From positions 4,030,001 through 4,094,000 of the forward strand of contig NZ_CP117849.1 in NCBI RefSeq assembly GCF_026151165.2: a stretch of 64,000 bases of DNA, read 5' to 3'. Origin of the DNA: Cryobacterium sp. SO2. Its GTDB lineage: Bacteria > Actinomycetota > Actinomycetes > Actinomycetales > Microbacteriaceae. The translations under genes were made by a program, and so were the position numbers. The notes below the pieces were generated by a model, which had not been told where the DNA came from, made no database searches, and worked only from the letters and a program-made list of their open reading frames with translations. Below are positions 8,994 through 17,113 of this stretch, piece after piece (the first letter of the stretch is position 1; the number at the start of each line of letters is the position of its first letter).

Positions 8994-9437
8994 ATGAGCA
9001 GCACCACCTCCAGCGTCACCCCCGCGACCGGGCCGGACGGCACCCGCACGCCCACCGACGCCACCCGCGGCAAGACCGTGATCAACAACAACGTCGTCGC
9101 CAAGATCGCCGGACTGGCCGTGCGGGACGTACCCGGCGTGCACGCCCTCGGCGGCGGCGCCGCGCGCGCGCTCGGCGCCATCCGTGAGGCGATCAGCAGC
9201 ACCGACCACAGCCAGGGCGTCAGCGTCGACGTCGGCGAGAGCCAGGTCGCCGTCGACCTGTCGATCGTCGCCGGCTACCCGGTGCCGCTGCAGCAGGTCG
9301 CCGAGGATGCCCGCAACGCGGTCATCGAGGCTATCGAGACCCTTGTTGGCCTGCAGGTCAGCGAGGTGAACGTCACCATCAACGATGTGCACCTGCCCGA
9401 CGAGACGCACGACACCGACGAGGCCCAGGTCCAGTGA
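8994..9437 (+). CDS. Asp23/Gls24 family envelope stress protein
   Basis: A 147-residue soluble protein of the Asp23/Gls24 (alkaline-shock) family. The family core runs from VINNNVVAKIAGLAVRDVPG (about residue 23) through VSVDVGESQVAVDLSIVAGY to the terminal VSEVNVTINDVHLP strand. In Firmicutes Asp23 is tethered to the membrane by AmaP and responds to envelope stress; here an AmaP-like protein is encoded three genes on. The ATG at 8994 has AGGAG 8 bases upstream. The stop overlaps the next start as GTGA. It is the first gene of a five-gene stress operon. Confidence 0.88.
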   Translation: MSSTTSSVTPATGPDGTRTPTDATRGKTVINNNVVAKIAGLAVRDVPGVHALGGGAARALGAIREAISSTDHSQGVSVDVGESQVAVDLSIVAGYPVPLQQVAEDARNAVIEAIETLVGLQVSEVNVTINDVHLPDETHDTDEAQVQ

Positions 9438-9811
9438 CCGCCGCACCCGTCGACGCCGTACCGCCCGCCACTCAGCGCGGCCTCACCCACATCAGCTCCC
9501 GCGCGATGACCCGGGTGGTCTCGGCCGTGGCCGCTGACGCCCTCGGCATCGCGCCCAGCCAGGTGTCCGTTGACCTGGCCGACGCCGCCGGGCGCCTGGA
9601 CGTCACCGTGCGCGCCCCCATCCGGGTACTCCCGCTCGACCGCGCAGACAGTGCTCCGGATGCCCAGGGCGAGGACAGCATCCTGGCCCGCGCCGAGCAG
9701 TCCCAACATCACATCCGCGGCGCGGTGGGCGAGCTCACCGGCGCCGACATCGCCGGCGTCACCGTGCGATTGACGAGCGCCCGCATCCGTCTCCCCCGCC
9801 GGGTGCGCTGA
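9434..9811 (+). CDS. small Asp23-like protein
   Basis: A 125-residue protein starting at a GTG that overlaps the preceding stop (GTGA), so translation is coupled. The sequence reads as a short, diverged Asp23-type alpha/beta domain: an N-terminal helix (SSRAMTRVVSAVAADALG), a strand pair (VSVDLADAAGRLDVTVRAPI) and a C-terminal helix followed by the strand VRLTSARIRLP, matching the terminal VNVTINDVHLP strand of its neighbour. No signal peptide or membrane segment. It probably co-assembles with the larger Asp23 protein; that is inference from context. Confidence 0.65.
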   Translation: MTAAPVDAVPPATQRGLTHISSRAMTRVVSAVAADALGIAPSQVSVDLADAAGRLDVTVRAPIRVLPLDRADSAPDAQGEDSILARAEQSQHHIRGAVGELTGADIAGVTVRLTSARIRLPRRVR

Positions 9812-9852
9812 CCGACCCGCGCCATCCCGGCACCCCGAACGAACGGCAGACC

Positions 9853-10521
9853 ATGAACGGCACCTTCACCTCAGCGCACGCGGCGGGTACCGCCCCGGCG
9901 CGCCTGGCCGTCGCGGTCCCGCAACTGCGCCACCCGATGAGCCGGTCCACCCGGTCCACCTACAAGCGCCTGCTCCGCCGCGAGACGCACTCTCCGCGTT
10001 CGGTCGTGGCCATCGGACTGGCGTCGGTGATCATCGCCGGTTGCCTGTATTCCGGCACCGAGCTGGTGCTCGAACTGCTCAACCGCCCCGCGCTGCTGGC
10101 CGCGCCCACCGATGTGGTGCGGTACGTGAGCCAGGTCAATGACATCGCCCCCGCGGCGCTGCTCGCCCTGGGCATCATCGTCGCGATCGCTGGGGCGGCA
10201 CTGGTGCTGGTGGCGGTACTGCCCGGGCGCCGGGCGCGCCGTGAGGTCGCCTCCGACCGGGCGGCCGTGGTGGTCGACGACGAGGTGATCGCCGCCTCGC
10301 TGGAGCGCCGCGCCGCCGTGGCGGGCAACGTCGCGCCGGAGAACATCGACGTCACCGTGTCACGGCACCGCGCGACCGTGCAGATCACCCCCGAGTCCGG
10401 GACGGCGCCCGACCGGTTCACGGCCGAGAAGGCGATCGCGGATGCGCTGGCCTACGACTCGCTGCGGCCGGCCCTGGCGCCCACAGTCGTGATCAACCCG
10501 ACGGGCCGGGTGAGCGCATGA
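9853..10521 (+). CDS. DUF6286-like membrane protein of the Asp23 operon
   Basis: A protein of up to 222 residues with two hydrophobic segments (about 51-68 and 98-123) and a cytoplasmic C-terminal domain from about 130 to 215 (VVVDDEVIAASLERRAAV, then IDVTVSRHRATVQITPESG) that repeats the strand-helix pattern of the Asp23-associated proteins. It resembles DUF6286 proteins of Actinobacteria, which accompany Asp23 genes. No clear ribosome site precedes the ATG at 9853; an internal ATG at residue 29, just before the basic segment, is an alternative. Its stop overlaps the next start (ATGA). Probably a membrane anchor for the Asp23 proteins. Confidence 0.68.
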   Translation: MNGTFTSAHAAGTAPARLAVAVPQLRHPMSRSTRSTYKRLLRRETHSPRSVVAIGLASVIIAGCLYSGTELVLELLNRPALLAAPTDVVRYVSQVNDIAPAALLALGIIVAIAGAALVLVAVLPGRRARREVASDRAAVVVDDEVIAASLERRAAVAGNVAPENIDVTVSRHRATVQITPESGTAPDRFTAEKAIADALAYDSLRPALAPTVVINPTGRVSA

Positions 10522-11195
10522 ATAACACCAACCGGGTGCTCAACCGTGCCTTCGTTCTGCTGGTCGGTCTACTCGGGCTCGCTGTCGGCGCCGTCGCCGT
10601 CGCCCTCGTTGCCGTGCCCGACTTCCTCCAGGCCTGGTCGCGCACGGCACCGGATGTTACCGCCGCACTCAGCGACGTGCTGGGGCGCACCGAGGTGGCC
10701 GACAGCGGCACGAGTTGGGTGCCGGTGGCCGGCCTCGCCCTCGCCGCCGCGCTGATCGTGCTGCTGGTCGTGTTCATCGCCCGTCAGGGCCACGGGCACA
10801 CCGGTCGCCTGATCGAGGCGGCCCCGACCGAGGACGGGTCCACCATCGTGGACGCGGCGGTGGCCGAACAACTGCTCACCGACGCCCTGCATAACCACGA
10901 GGAGTTCGTCACGGTGGCCGTCTCCACCTACCGAGTGCACGGCACCCCGGTGCTCAAGGTCTCCGCCACCGTGCGCCGCGGTGTCGCGCCGCGGGCCGCC
11001 CTCACCATCATCGAGCGAGCCGTGCACGGCCTCGACCGGGTGCTCGGCGCAGAGATTCCGGTGCTGGTGCAATTGGGCGGCGGCGTGCGCACCCGGATGT
11101 CCGGCCGCGCGCGGTTCCGGTCCACCCCCACCGCCAACCCACAGACCTCTCCGACCCCCACCAACCACCCCCTAGAGAAAGAGAGAACACGATGA
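10518..11195 (+). CDS. AmaP-like alkaline-shock membrane anchor protein
   Basis: A 225-residue protein with transmembrane helices at about residues 11-33 and 67-88 and a cytoplasmic C-terminal domain (about 105-205) of alternating strands and helices (VTVAVSTYRVHGTPVLKVSATVRRG). The topology matches AmaP, the membrane anchor that recruits Asp23 in Firmicutes; sequence identity is probably low. The C-terminal tail is Pro/Thr rich. Its start overlaps the DUF6286-like stop and its stop overlaps the CsbD start, both as ATGA, so the three products are translationally coupled. Two membrane proteins of the same topology in succession suggest a heteromeric anchor. Confidence 0.7.
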   Translation: MNNTNRVLNRAFVLLVGLLGLAVGAVAVALVAVPDFLQAWSRTAPDVTAALSDVLGRTEVADSGTSWVPVAGLALAAALIVLLVVFIARQGHGHTGRLIEAAPTEDGSTIVDAAVAEQLLTDALHNHEEFVTVAVSTYRVHGTPVLKVSATVRRGVAPRAALTIIERAVHGLDRVLGAEIPVLVQLGGGVRTRMSGRARFRSTPTANPQTSPTPTNHPLEKERTR

Positions 11196-11365
11196 GTGCA
11201 TCGGACAAGATCGAGAACGCTGCCCAGGACCTCGCCGGCAAGGCCAAGGAAGCCTTCGGCAAGGCCACCAACGACGACGCCAAGGTCGCCGAAGGCAAGA
11301 GCGACCAGGCCGGAGCCGACCTCAAGAAGGCCGGCGAGAACGTCAAGGACGCGTTCAAGAAGTAA
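11192..11365 (+). CDS. CsbD family stress protein
   Basis: A 57-residue hydrophilic protein. It starts MSASDKIENAAQDLAGKAKE and continues with the Lys/Ala/Asp-rich helical repeats of the CsbD family (KIENAAQDLAGKAKEAFG, then GKSDQAGADLKKAGENVKDAF). CsbD proteins are general-stress proteins without known activity; in Bacillus the gene is under sigma-B. The ATG at 11192 overlaps the preceding stop. As the last gene of the Asp23 operon it fits a stress-regulon reading, and it ends 9 bases from the convergent lipoprotein gene. Confidence 0.85.
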   Translation: MSASDKIENAAQDLAGKAKEAFGKATNDDAKVAEGKSDQAGADLKKAGENVKDAFKK

Positions 11366-11374
11366 CCAGCCCCG

Positions 11375-12760
11375 CTACCCGGCCGGTGCCGCCTGATCCG
11401 CGGCGCCGGCCGGGCAGACCGCGTCCGCCCGCATCGCCGCGGCCGCATCGACCGCCGTCCACGGCAACTCGAGGTCCGCAGCCGTCCGCCCGTCGGAGAC
11501 CGGTGTCTGGGCCGCGATCGCCACGAGCCGCCGCGCCAGGTCGAGGGCGAAGTCCTCGCCGGCGCTGGAATCGTTGACCATGACCACCACCGTCAGCCCG
11601 CTGTCCGGGTCGGAGAGCGTGGCCGAGAGGTAGCCGGGGATCTGCCCGGTGGATCCGCGCACCGGGCCCAGCTGTTCGGCGCCGAGCCCGTAGCCCCGCC
11701 AATCCGGTGCGCCGGTCTCCGCCACGGTCGTCCACTGCTGGCGGGCCGTGTCCGTCGCCAGCAGGCTGCCCGTTGCGAGCGCCTGCGACCAGGTCCTGAG
11801 GTCGCCGAGGGTCGACACCACTCCACCGGCCACGCCGGCCATGGACGTCGACAACCGGGTGACGTCGAGCATCCGGGCGCAGTCTGGCGTGCCGGCGCCG
11901 GTGAGCGCCGCCGCCCAGCCGTGCGGATGCGCGCCGGGCACGTCCAGCTCCTGCGGCCCGGGATATGACGTGGCATGCAGCCCGAGCGGGCCGAACACGT
12001 ACCGGTTGTACAGCGTGGGCCAGTCGTCTCCGGTCGCCGCCTCCAGCGCCATCCCGAGCAGCTGGATGCCGGGTTCCGAGCGACTCCAGGCCTTGCCGGG
12101 TGCTCCGACCCTGGCGGAGCCGAGGCCGCCGGACACCAGCTCGAGCGGTGGCCAGGTGCGGGTGGGGTTGTTCACGAATTGGCTGTCGAGCTGCGGCTGA
12201 CCCAGGCCGGAGGTGTGCTGACACAGCTGGCGCAGGGTGATGCCCTCGATGCCCGGCTGCCGGGTGAGGTACTGCGTCACCGGATCGTCCAGCCCCACCC
12301 GGTGCTCATCCACCAGCCGGAGCAGAACTGTGCAGGTCATCGCGGTGGTCTGCGTACCGATCCGGAAACTCATCTCGGTGCTGAGCACACCGCCGCCGCC
12401 CGGGCGGCCCGTGCCTGGATCGACCGCTGTGCCGACGCTGCCCGGGCTGGCAAGCCACTGCCCGGCCCCTGGCACCCACACGCCGGCGATCGCGCCGGAT
12501 GCCCCGGCCAGCGCGATGCCGTCGGCCAGCGCCGCATCCAGGGCGTCGACGATGTCCGGCGCCAGGGTGCCGGAGGCCTGATCCGGTCCGATCGGCTGCG
12601 GCACGGCGGCGTCGGCGCAGGCCGACAGCGGAAGCACCAGAATCACCAGCAGGGTCGCCGCCAGGCCCACAGCCCGGTGCCGCCGGCGACCGCCGGATCG
12701 TCTGCCCGTCCTCGTGGCCCCCCGCCGGCCGCCCCGCGGCCACGCCCGTTCAGCTGTCAT
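11375..12760 (-). CDS. serine hydrolase (beta-lactamase class C-like) lipoprotein, catalytic residues lost
   Basis: A 461-residue protein. Residues 1-50 form a basic stretch and a lipoprotein signal (LVILVLPLSAC), predicting an outer-surface lipoprotein. The body has the class C beta-lactamase/DD-peptidase layout, but the active-site motifs are missing. The usual SxxK at the FRIG position reads T-Q-T-T; the YxN position in PGKAWSRSEPG is S-R-S-E; and the third motif is GSTGQIPGY, with Ser where His/Lys is normal. The fold around them (HTSGLGQPQ, LDDPVTQYL, MVND) is intact. It is therefore probably a non-catalytic binding protein. The ATG at 12760 is chosen; upstream in-frame extension would overlap the divergent lipoprotein gene. 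Confidence 0.78.
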   Translation of the reverse strand: MTAERAWPRGGRRGATRTGRRSGGRRRHRAVGLAATLLVILVLPLSACADAAVPQPIGPDQASGTLAPDIVDALDAALADGIALAGASGAIAGVWVPGAGQWLASPGSVGTAVDPGTGRPGGGGVLSTEMSFRIGTQTTAMTCTVLLRLVDEHRVGLDDPVTQYLTRQPGIEGITLRQLCQHTSGLGQPQLDSQFVNNPTRTWPPLELVSGGLGSARVGAPGKAWSRSEPGIQLLGMALEAATGDDWPTLYNRYVFGPLGLHATSYPGPQELDVPGAHPHGWAAALTGAGTPDCARMLDVTRLSTSMAGVAGGVVSTLGDLRTWSQALATGSLLATDTARQQWTTVAETGAPDWRGYGLGAEQLGPVRGSTGQIPGYLSATLSDPDSGLTVVVMVNDSSAGEDFALDLARRLVAIAAQTPVSDGRTAADLELPWTAVDAAAAMRADAVCPAGAADQAAPAG

Positions 12761-12902
12761 GAAAGCCCGATGCCCATTCCGTGCCCCCGCACTCCTCCCC
12801 GCGGGGAGTGCCGGATGTGGCCCATTGCCGGGGAGTGTACCCAGAGTGCGATGGATGCGCTGGTCGGGCGCAACATCCTGCCGACGGTGCAATACTGGCC
12901 AG

Positions 12903-13583
12903 ATGATCCGCACAGGGACGGGTCGCCCGAACCAGTCGAGGCTTCGCCGGCTCGGCAGCACAGTGCTCGTGCTGGCCGGCTGCTGCGCTGCGCTGTCCGC
13001 CTGCGGGGTGCCGTTGATCCCCGTGCTGCCCTCGGCCACTCCCACGGTCGCGCCCACGGCCTCGCGGGCACCCACGCCGCCCGGGGAGCCGTCTTCGGCA
13101 CCCACGGGGCCGGCCTCGCCCACGCCGTCCGATCAGCCGGGGGTCGCCGCCCCGTGCTCCGCTGACGAGCTGACCTTCGCGCTACAGGCGCGCCCTGGAG
13201 ACAGCGGCGCCGGCAGCTTCTTCTGGGATCTCAGCGTCACCAACGCCGGGGCGGGGGCCTGCAGCATCGACGGCTACCCGAGCGTGACGCTGGTCTCCGC
13301 CGATACCGGCCAACCTGTCGGCGCGGCATCCGGCCTGGAACCGCGGGCCACGCCGGTGGAGCTGCTACTCGACCCCGGCGACTCCGCGTACAGCCTGCTC
13401 CACCTCACCCAGGCCGGGGCCTACGGGTGCCCGCTCGTTCCCGTCACCCGGCTGGAGGTGACCCTGCCTGCGGACGCCGGCTCCAGCGCGGTGGCCACGC
13501 CGGACGCCATCCAGGGCTGCGATGATCCGGCCGTGCAGCTGGTGCGCACCGGGGCCTTCGCGCCAACACCCGTCGTCTTCTGA
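12903..13583 (+). CDS. DUF4232-type secreted lipoprotein
   Basis: A 226-residue lipoprotein. The signal peptide (residues 1-33) contains two candidate lipoboxes, LAGC and LSAC. A Pro/Thr/Ala-rich linker follows to about residue 80, then a beta-sandwich domain (CSADELTFALQ, then FFWDLSVTNAGAGACSIDGYPSVTLV) typical of DUF4232, a family of surface lipoproteins of Actinobacteria with unknown role. Cys pairs in the domain probably form disulfides. The ATG at 12903 directly precedes the basic signal region. It is divergent from the serine-hydrolase-like lipoprotein, so the two surface proteins may share regulation. Confidence 0.78.
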   Translation: MIRTGTGRPNQSRLRRLGSTVLVLAGCCAALSACGVPLIPVLPSATPTVAPTASRAPTPPGEPSSAPTGPASPTPSDQPGVAAPCSADELTFALQARPGDSGAGSFFWDLSVTNAGAGACSIDGYPSVTLVSADTGQPVGAASGLEPRATPVELLLDPGDSAYSLLHLTQAGAYGCPLVPVTRLEVTLPADAGSSAVATPDAIQGCDDPAVQLVRTGAFAPTPVVF

Positions 13584-13591
13584 CAGACATC

Positions 13592-13652
13592 CGCGAACCG
13601 TGAGATGGGCCCCGAAAACGTCGAGTTTTCGGGGTAAACCTCACGGCTCGCG
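13592..13652. repeat. long imperfect palindrome between convergent genes
   Basis: Outer arms CGCGAACCGTGAG (13592-13604) and CTCACGGCTCGCG (13640-13652) pair with one mismatch. Inner arms CCCCGAAAAC (13610-13619) and GTTTTCGGGG (13625-13634) pair perfectly around a 5-base loop. It lies between the convergent DUF4232 and helicase genes and overlaps the last codons of the helicase. It could be a bidirectional terminator, or an intergenic repeat element, since its CTCACGGCTCG sequence resembles the loop of the palindrome at 40 kb. Confidence 0.7.
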
Positions 13653-14957
13653 AGATATGGGAGCCGTCACGCGCAGGCCCTCCATGAAGCGCAGCACGTT
13701 CTCGTCCACGATGATGTCGCTCGGGCGCAGCGGCCGGGTGAGGTAGAGGCCGTTCAGGCTGGTCAACCGGCTCAGTGCCACATAGGTCTGGCCGGGGCTG
13801 AACACCCGCGCGCCGAGGTCCACGATGGCCTTCTCATAGGTGGCGCCCTGCGACTTGTGGATGGTCACAGCCCAGGCCAGGCGCAGCGGGAACTGGGTGA
13901 ACTCGGCCACCACATCTTTGCTGAGCTTCTTGGTGGCCGCGTTGTAGGTGTACTTGTACTTTTCCCAGACCGTGGGCTCCACCTCGTGGGTGGTGCCGTC
14001 GATGTCGACGTACACGGTGGAATCGACCCGGGTGACGGTGCCGATGCTGCCGTTCACCCAGCGCGGTCCGCCGTCGAGCGGGTTGTCGTTGCGCAGGAAC
14101 ATCACCTGCGCGCCGACCTTGAGTTCGAGCACCTCGTCGGCCGGGTAGGTGCGGCCGCCGAAGTCGCCGGTGACCTCCGCCTTGGCCGAGAGGGACTTGC
14201 CGGAGAGCCGTTTGAGCGCCGCCGCATTGATGCGGTTGACCGCGTCGTTGCGGGTGGCGAGGGTGATCACGCCTTCGGCGGGCGGCGTGCGGGCGCCGGC
14301 GCCATTGAGCGCCCCGCCGATCTCCGGGGTCACCTGGCCGTAGCGCACCGCGTTGAGCATGGTCTTGAAGCCGGCGTCGTGCTGACGGTGGATCTCGGTG
14401 AGCTCGAAGATCTTCAGCTCGGCGGTCTGCCACACCTTCGCGTCGAAGAACCACATCGACCGATAGGTGTCGGCGAAGTAGGCGCGCTCCTCCGGGTCGC
14501 CCGGCACGGGGGCCAGCTGGTACGGGTCGCCGAAGAGCACGATCTGCACCCCGCCGAAGCTGTCGTGCGGACGCTGCCGGGCTTGACGGAGGCTGCGATC
14601 GATGGCATCCATCAGGTCGGCGTTGACCATGGAGACCTCGTCAATGACGACGGTGTCGATCGTGTTGAGGAGCTTCCGCAGCTGGTCGTTCTGGTCGATC
14701 GCATGATCGGCGATGACCCCGATCGGCAGCCGGAACAGCGAGTGCAACGTCTGACCGCCCACGTTGAGGGCGGCGACCCCGGTCGGGGCGGCGATCACGA
14801 TCTGCTTGCTGGTGTTCCAGGACAGGTGATTGAGCAGTGTCGACTTACCCGTTCCGGCGCGGCCGGTGACGAAGACGTTCTGCTTGGTGCCCTCGATGGC
14901 GGCGAACACCTCGGCCTGTTCACGCGAAAGCGGAATCTCGGTGGGAAGCGCAGTCAC
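13641..14957 (-). CDS. Pif1/RecD-like superfamily 1 DNA helicase
   Basis: A protein of about 438 residues with SF1B helicase motifs in order: Walker A GRAGTGKST, Walker B VVIDEVSMV, motif III GDPYQLAPV, motif IV TEIHRQ, and TIHKSQG near the C-terminus (the RecD2/Pif1 motif). These helicases move 5'-3' on single-stranded DNA; Pif1 members act at replication obstacles and structured DNA. The start is uncertain: the GTG at 14957 (protein starting VTALPTEIPLSREQ) is placed just before the conserved region, while in-frame starts continue to 15086. It ends inside the palindrome facing the DUF4232 gene. Confidence 0.85.
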   Translation of the reverse strand: MTALPTEIPLSREQAEVFAAIEGTKQNVFVTGRAGTGKSTLLNHLSWNTSKQIVIAAPTGVAALNVGGQTLHSLFRLPIGVIADHAIDQNDQLRKLLNTIDTVVIDEVSMVNADLMDAIDRSLRQARQRPHDSFGGVQIVLFGDPYQLAPVPGDPEERAYFADTYRSMWFFDAKVWQTAELKIFELTEIHRQHDAGFKTMLNAVRYGQVTPEIGGALNGAGARTPPAEGVITLATRNDAVNRINAAALKRLSGKSLSAKAEVTGDFGGRTYPADEVLELKVGAQVMFLRNDNPLDGGPRWVNGSIGTVTRVDSTVYVDIDGTTHEVEPTVWEKYKYTYNAATKKLSKDVVAEFTQFPLRLAWAVTIHKSQGATYEKAIVDLGARVFSPGQTYVALSRLTSLNGLYLTRPLRPSDIIVDENVLRFMEGLRVTAPISREP

Positions 14958-15123
14958 GGGAGAACTTTCACTGGTGGGAGTCGATGGGGTGTGCGGCCGG
15001 GCCGGCCGCGGCAGAGCGACATGAAGGACCTCTTCCACTGTAACCGTCCCACGCCGGGCGGCCCACTCCGCGACCGACCGGTGCAAAAGTCCTCGCCGTT
15101 ACGTGGCCGGCCGGCTTCGAGGG

Positions 15124-15912
15124 CTACTGCACGAGGATCTGCACCGGGAATTCATACTCGATGCTGCCGTCTTTCGCGTTGTTGTCGTAGGCGACAATGT
15201 CGTAGTACCCGCCGGCCAAGTCGGTAGGCAGTGTCACCGTGGCGGTGAAGTCGGACTCCTCTGTGCCGCTCTCGGCGGTCACCGCCTGCGTGAGGAGCAC
15301 GTCCCCGGCGGCGTCACGCAGGTCGATGCTGAACTGCGCCTCGAACACCAGCGCCCGCCCGGTCACGGCGATCTGTCCGCCGGGAGCAGCGGTGTCCCCG
15401 CACACCGGGGTCACGATGATGATCGGTGGCCGCTCCGACGTGACGGTGACGTCCCGCTCGACCACGTTGATGGGCGTGCCGTCCTGAGCGCTGAGTTCAT
15501 AGGCCCGCAGGGTGGCCGGTTCATCGCTGTCCGGTGGCACGAACGCGACGTCGGTCTGCCAGCTGCCCGGGGTGCTGGAGCCCGGGGTGGTCATGATGTT
15601 GCGCACACAGAGGATGTCGCCGGACTCCGTGAGCATCTCCACGGTGAGCGCCGCCTCGAAGGTGTTCGCGATGCCGCTGGCGGTCACGGGCACTGTCACC
15701 CTGGCATCCGCGATGGGACTGTCGATGGTGATCACCGGGCCGGCGGAGGTCGACGGCGTACTCGATGCGCCGGTGTCCGACGGCGACGCGCTCGAGGTGG
15801 GCGACGGCGTGGGCGTCGGGCCGGGGGCGCAGGCGGCGAGCGAACCGACCAGCGCCAGGGCGCAGAGCCGGGACGAGAGCCGTGCCCCGCGTTGCTTTCG
15901 CATGCTGTTCAC
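15124..15912 (-). CDS. lipoprotein with Gmad2-like immunoglobulin domain
   Basis: A 262-residue lipoprotein. The signal peptide ends in the lipobox LAAC at about residue 28, followed by a Pro/Ser/Thr-rich linker to about residue 58. Two beta-sandwich segments follow: one begins VITIDSPIADARVTVPVTASGIANTFEAALTV, which matches the Gmad2 (bacterial Ig-like) pattern; the second (GGQIAVTGRALVFEAQFSIDL) is a related repeat. GTG at 15912 is chosen over ATG at 15903 because GAGGAGG lies 7 bases before it. Surface-exposed role unknown. Divergent from the membrane-anchored gene at 16018. Confidence 0.75.
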   Translation of the reverse strand: MNSMRKQRGARLSSRLCALALVGSLAACAPGPTPTPSPTSSASPSDTGASSTPSTSAGPVITIDSPIADARVTVPVTASGIANTFEAALTVEMLTESGDILCVRNIMTTPGSSTPGSWQTDVAFVPPDSDEPATLRAYELSAQDGTPINVVERDVTVTSERPPIIIVTPVCGDTAAPGGQIAVTGRALVFEAQFSIDLRDAAGDVLLTQAVTAESGTEESDFTATVTLPTDLAGGYYDIVAYDNNAKDGSIEYEFPVQILVQ

Positions 15913-16017
15913 CGTGGGCCTCCTCTGGCTGACGCTGGGATTGTAGCTCCGGAGCGACCCGGCTGCTGCCCCCGGGGCGGGCGGCCAACGCCAACGGCAC
16001 AGTCGGGCCCGTAGGAT

Positions 16018-17094
16018 GTGGAGGTGAGCTACGGGGTCGGAAACGGGGTGCGGCGGGGCCGGTACGTGCGTGCGGTGATCGCCGTCTGCGTCGTTCTGCT
16101 GCTGCTCTTCGCCGCCCTGGGCGCGGCGATCGGGTCGCTCAATCGCGACGTGTACAGCGCGGGGGGCTTCGTGCGCCAGTACCTCGAGGCGCTGGCCGAC
16201 CACGACACCCACACCGCGCTCGCTCTGCCCGGCGCCGAACCCACCGATGCCGCGCTCGAGGCCGCCGGACTGCCCCAGGACCTGCCGACGACGCTGCTGC
16301 GGTCGTCGGTGCTCGGCTCGATCACCGACATCGATCTGGTCAGCGACGAGGCCAGCTCCCCCGCTGCCGCCGAAGGCCAGAAGAGCCAGCGCACCGTCGT
16401 CTACGACTTCCGGTTGGACGGCGCGAAGACGTCGATGGAGTTCACCGTGAAGCGCGCCGGCACCGTGGCCGGCATCTTCACCACCTGGGCGTTCGCGACC
16501 AGCCCGCTCGCGGTGCTGCAGGTCACTGTGCTGCACGAGGCCCACTTCACGATCAACGGCCTCACCCTCGACACCCGCGCCCAGGCCGCCGCCGACGCGC
16601 CGGTGTCGTTCTCGAACCAGGGCGCGTACCTCGCGTTCGCCCCGGCGGTCTACGACATCTCGCACAACACCGCGCTGCTCACCGCACCGGCGCAGAGCGT
16701 GCCCGTGGTCACATCCGGTGCCACGGATGTGACGGTGGAGGCGGTGCCGAACACCGTGTTCACCAGTCAGGTGCAGGACAAGCTCAATGAGTTCCTCGAC
16801 GAGTGCACCACCCAGCAGGTGCTGCAGCCGTCCAACTGCCCCTTCGGCATCGAGATCGACAACCGGGTCAAGTCAGCACCGGTCTGGTCCATCGCGGACT
16901 ACCCGGAGGTCGCGCTCACCGGCGGGGAGAGCTCCTTCGACATGCCGGCCACCACCGGCCAGGCGCACATCGTGGTCGACGTGCAGTCGCTCTTCGACGG
17001 TGACCTGAGCACCCGCGACGAAGACGTGCCCTTCTCGGTCGGGATCAGCGTCACGATCCAGCCCGACGGCTCCCTGGCCATCCAGCTGCGCTAA
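16018..17094 (+). CDS. membrane-anchored protein of unknown function
   Basis: A 358-residue protein with one N-terminal transmembrane helix (about residues 18-40) and a large extracytoplasmic domain. A region at about 50-90 (FVRQYLEALADHDTHTALALPG) looks like the helical start of an NTF2-like domain, followed by a strand-rich body with two Cys (CTTQQVLQPSNC) that may form a disulfide. The architecture is common among actinobacterial membrane-anchored proteins without assigned function. Start is GTG at 16018 or GTG at 16024; both fit equally. Convergent with the CopD/CtaG gene. Confidence 0.6.
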   Translation: MEVSYGVGNGVRRGRYVRAVIAVCVVLLLLFAALGAAIGSLNRDVYSAGGFVRQYLEALADHDTHTALALPGAEPTDAALEAAGLPQDLPTTLLRSSVLGSITDIDLVSDEASSPAAAEGQKSQRTVVYDFRLDGAKTSMEFTVKRAGTVAGIFTTWAFATSPLAVLQVTVLHEAHFTINGLTLDTRAQAAADAPVSFSNQGAYLAFAPAVYDISHNTALLTAPAQSVPVVTSGATDVTVEAVPNTVFTSQVQDKLNEFLDECTTQQVLQPSNCPFGIEIDNRVKSAPVWSIADYPEVALTGGESSFDMPATTGQAHIVVDVQSLFDGDLSTRDEDVPFSVGISVTIQPDGSLAIQLR

Positions 17095-17113
17095 CCAGTC
17101 GGTCGGGGACCGG

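Noticed and set aside
12761..13123. Extended N-terminus of the serine-hydrolase-like lipoprotein
   Set aside because: It would overlap the divergent DUF4232 gene and place the lipoprotein signal deep inside the protein.
14958..15086. Longer helicase N-terminus from TTG 15086
   Set aside because: Adds residues without conserved motifs and has no better ribosome site; start left uncertain at 14957.
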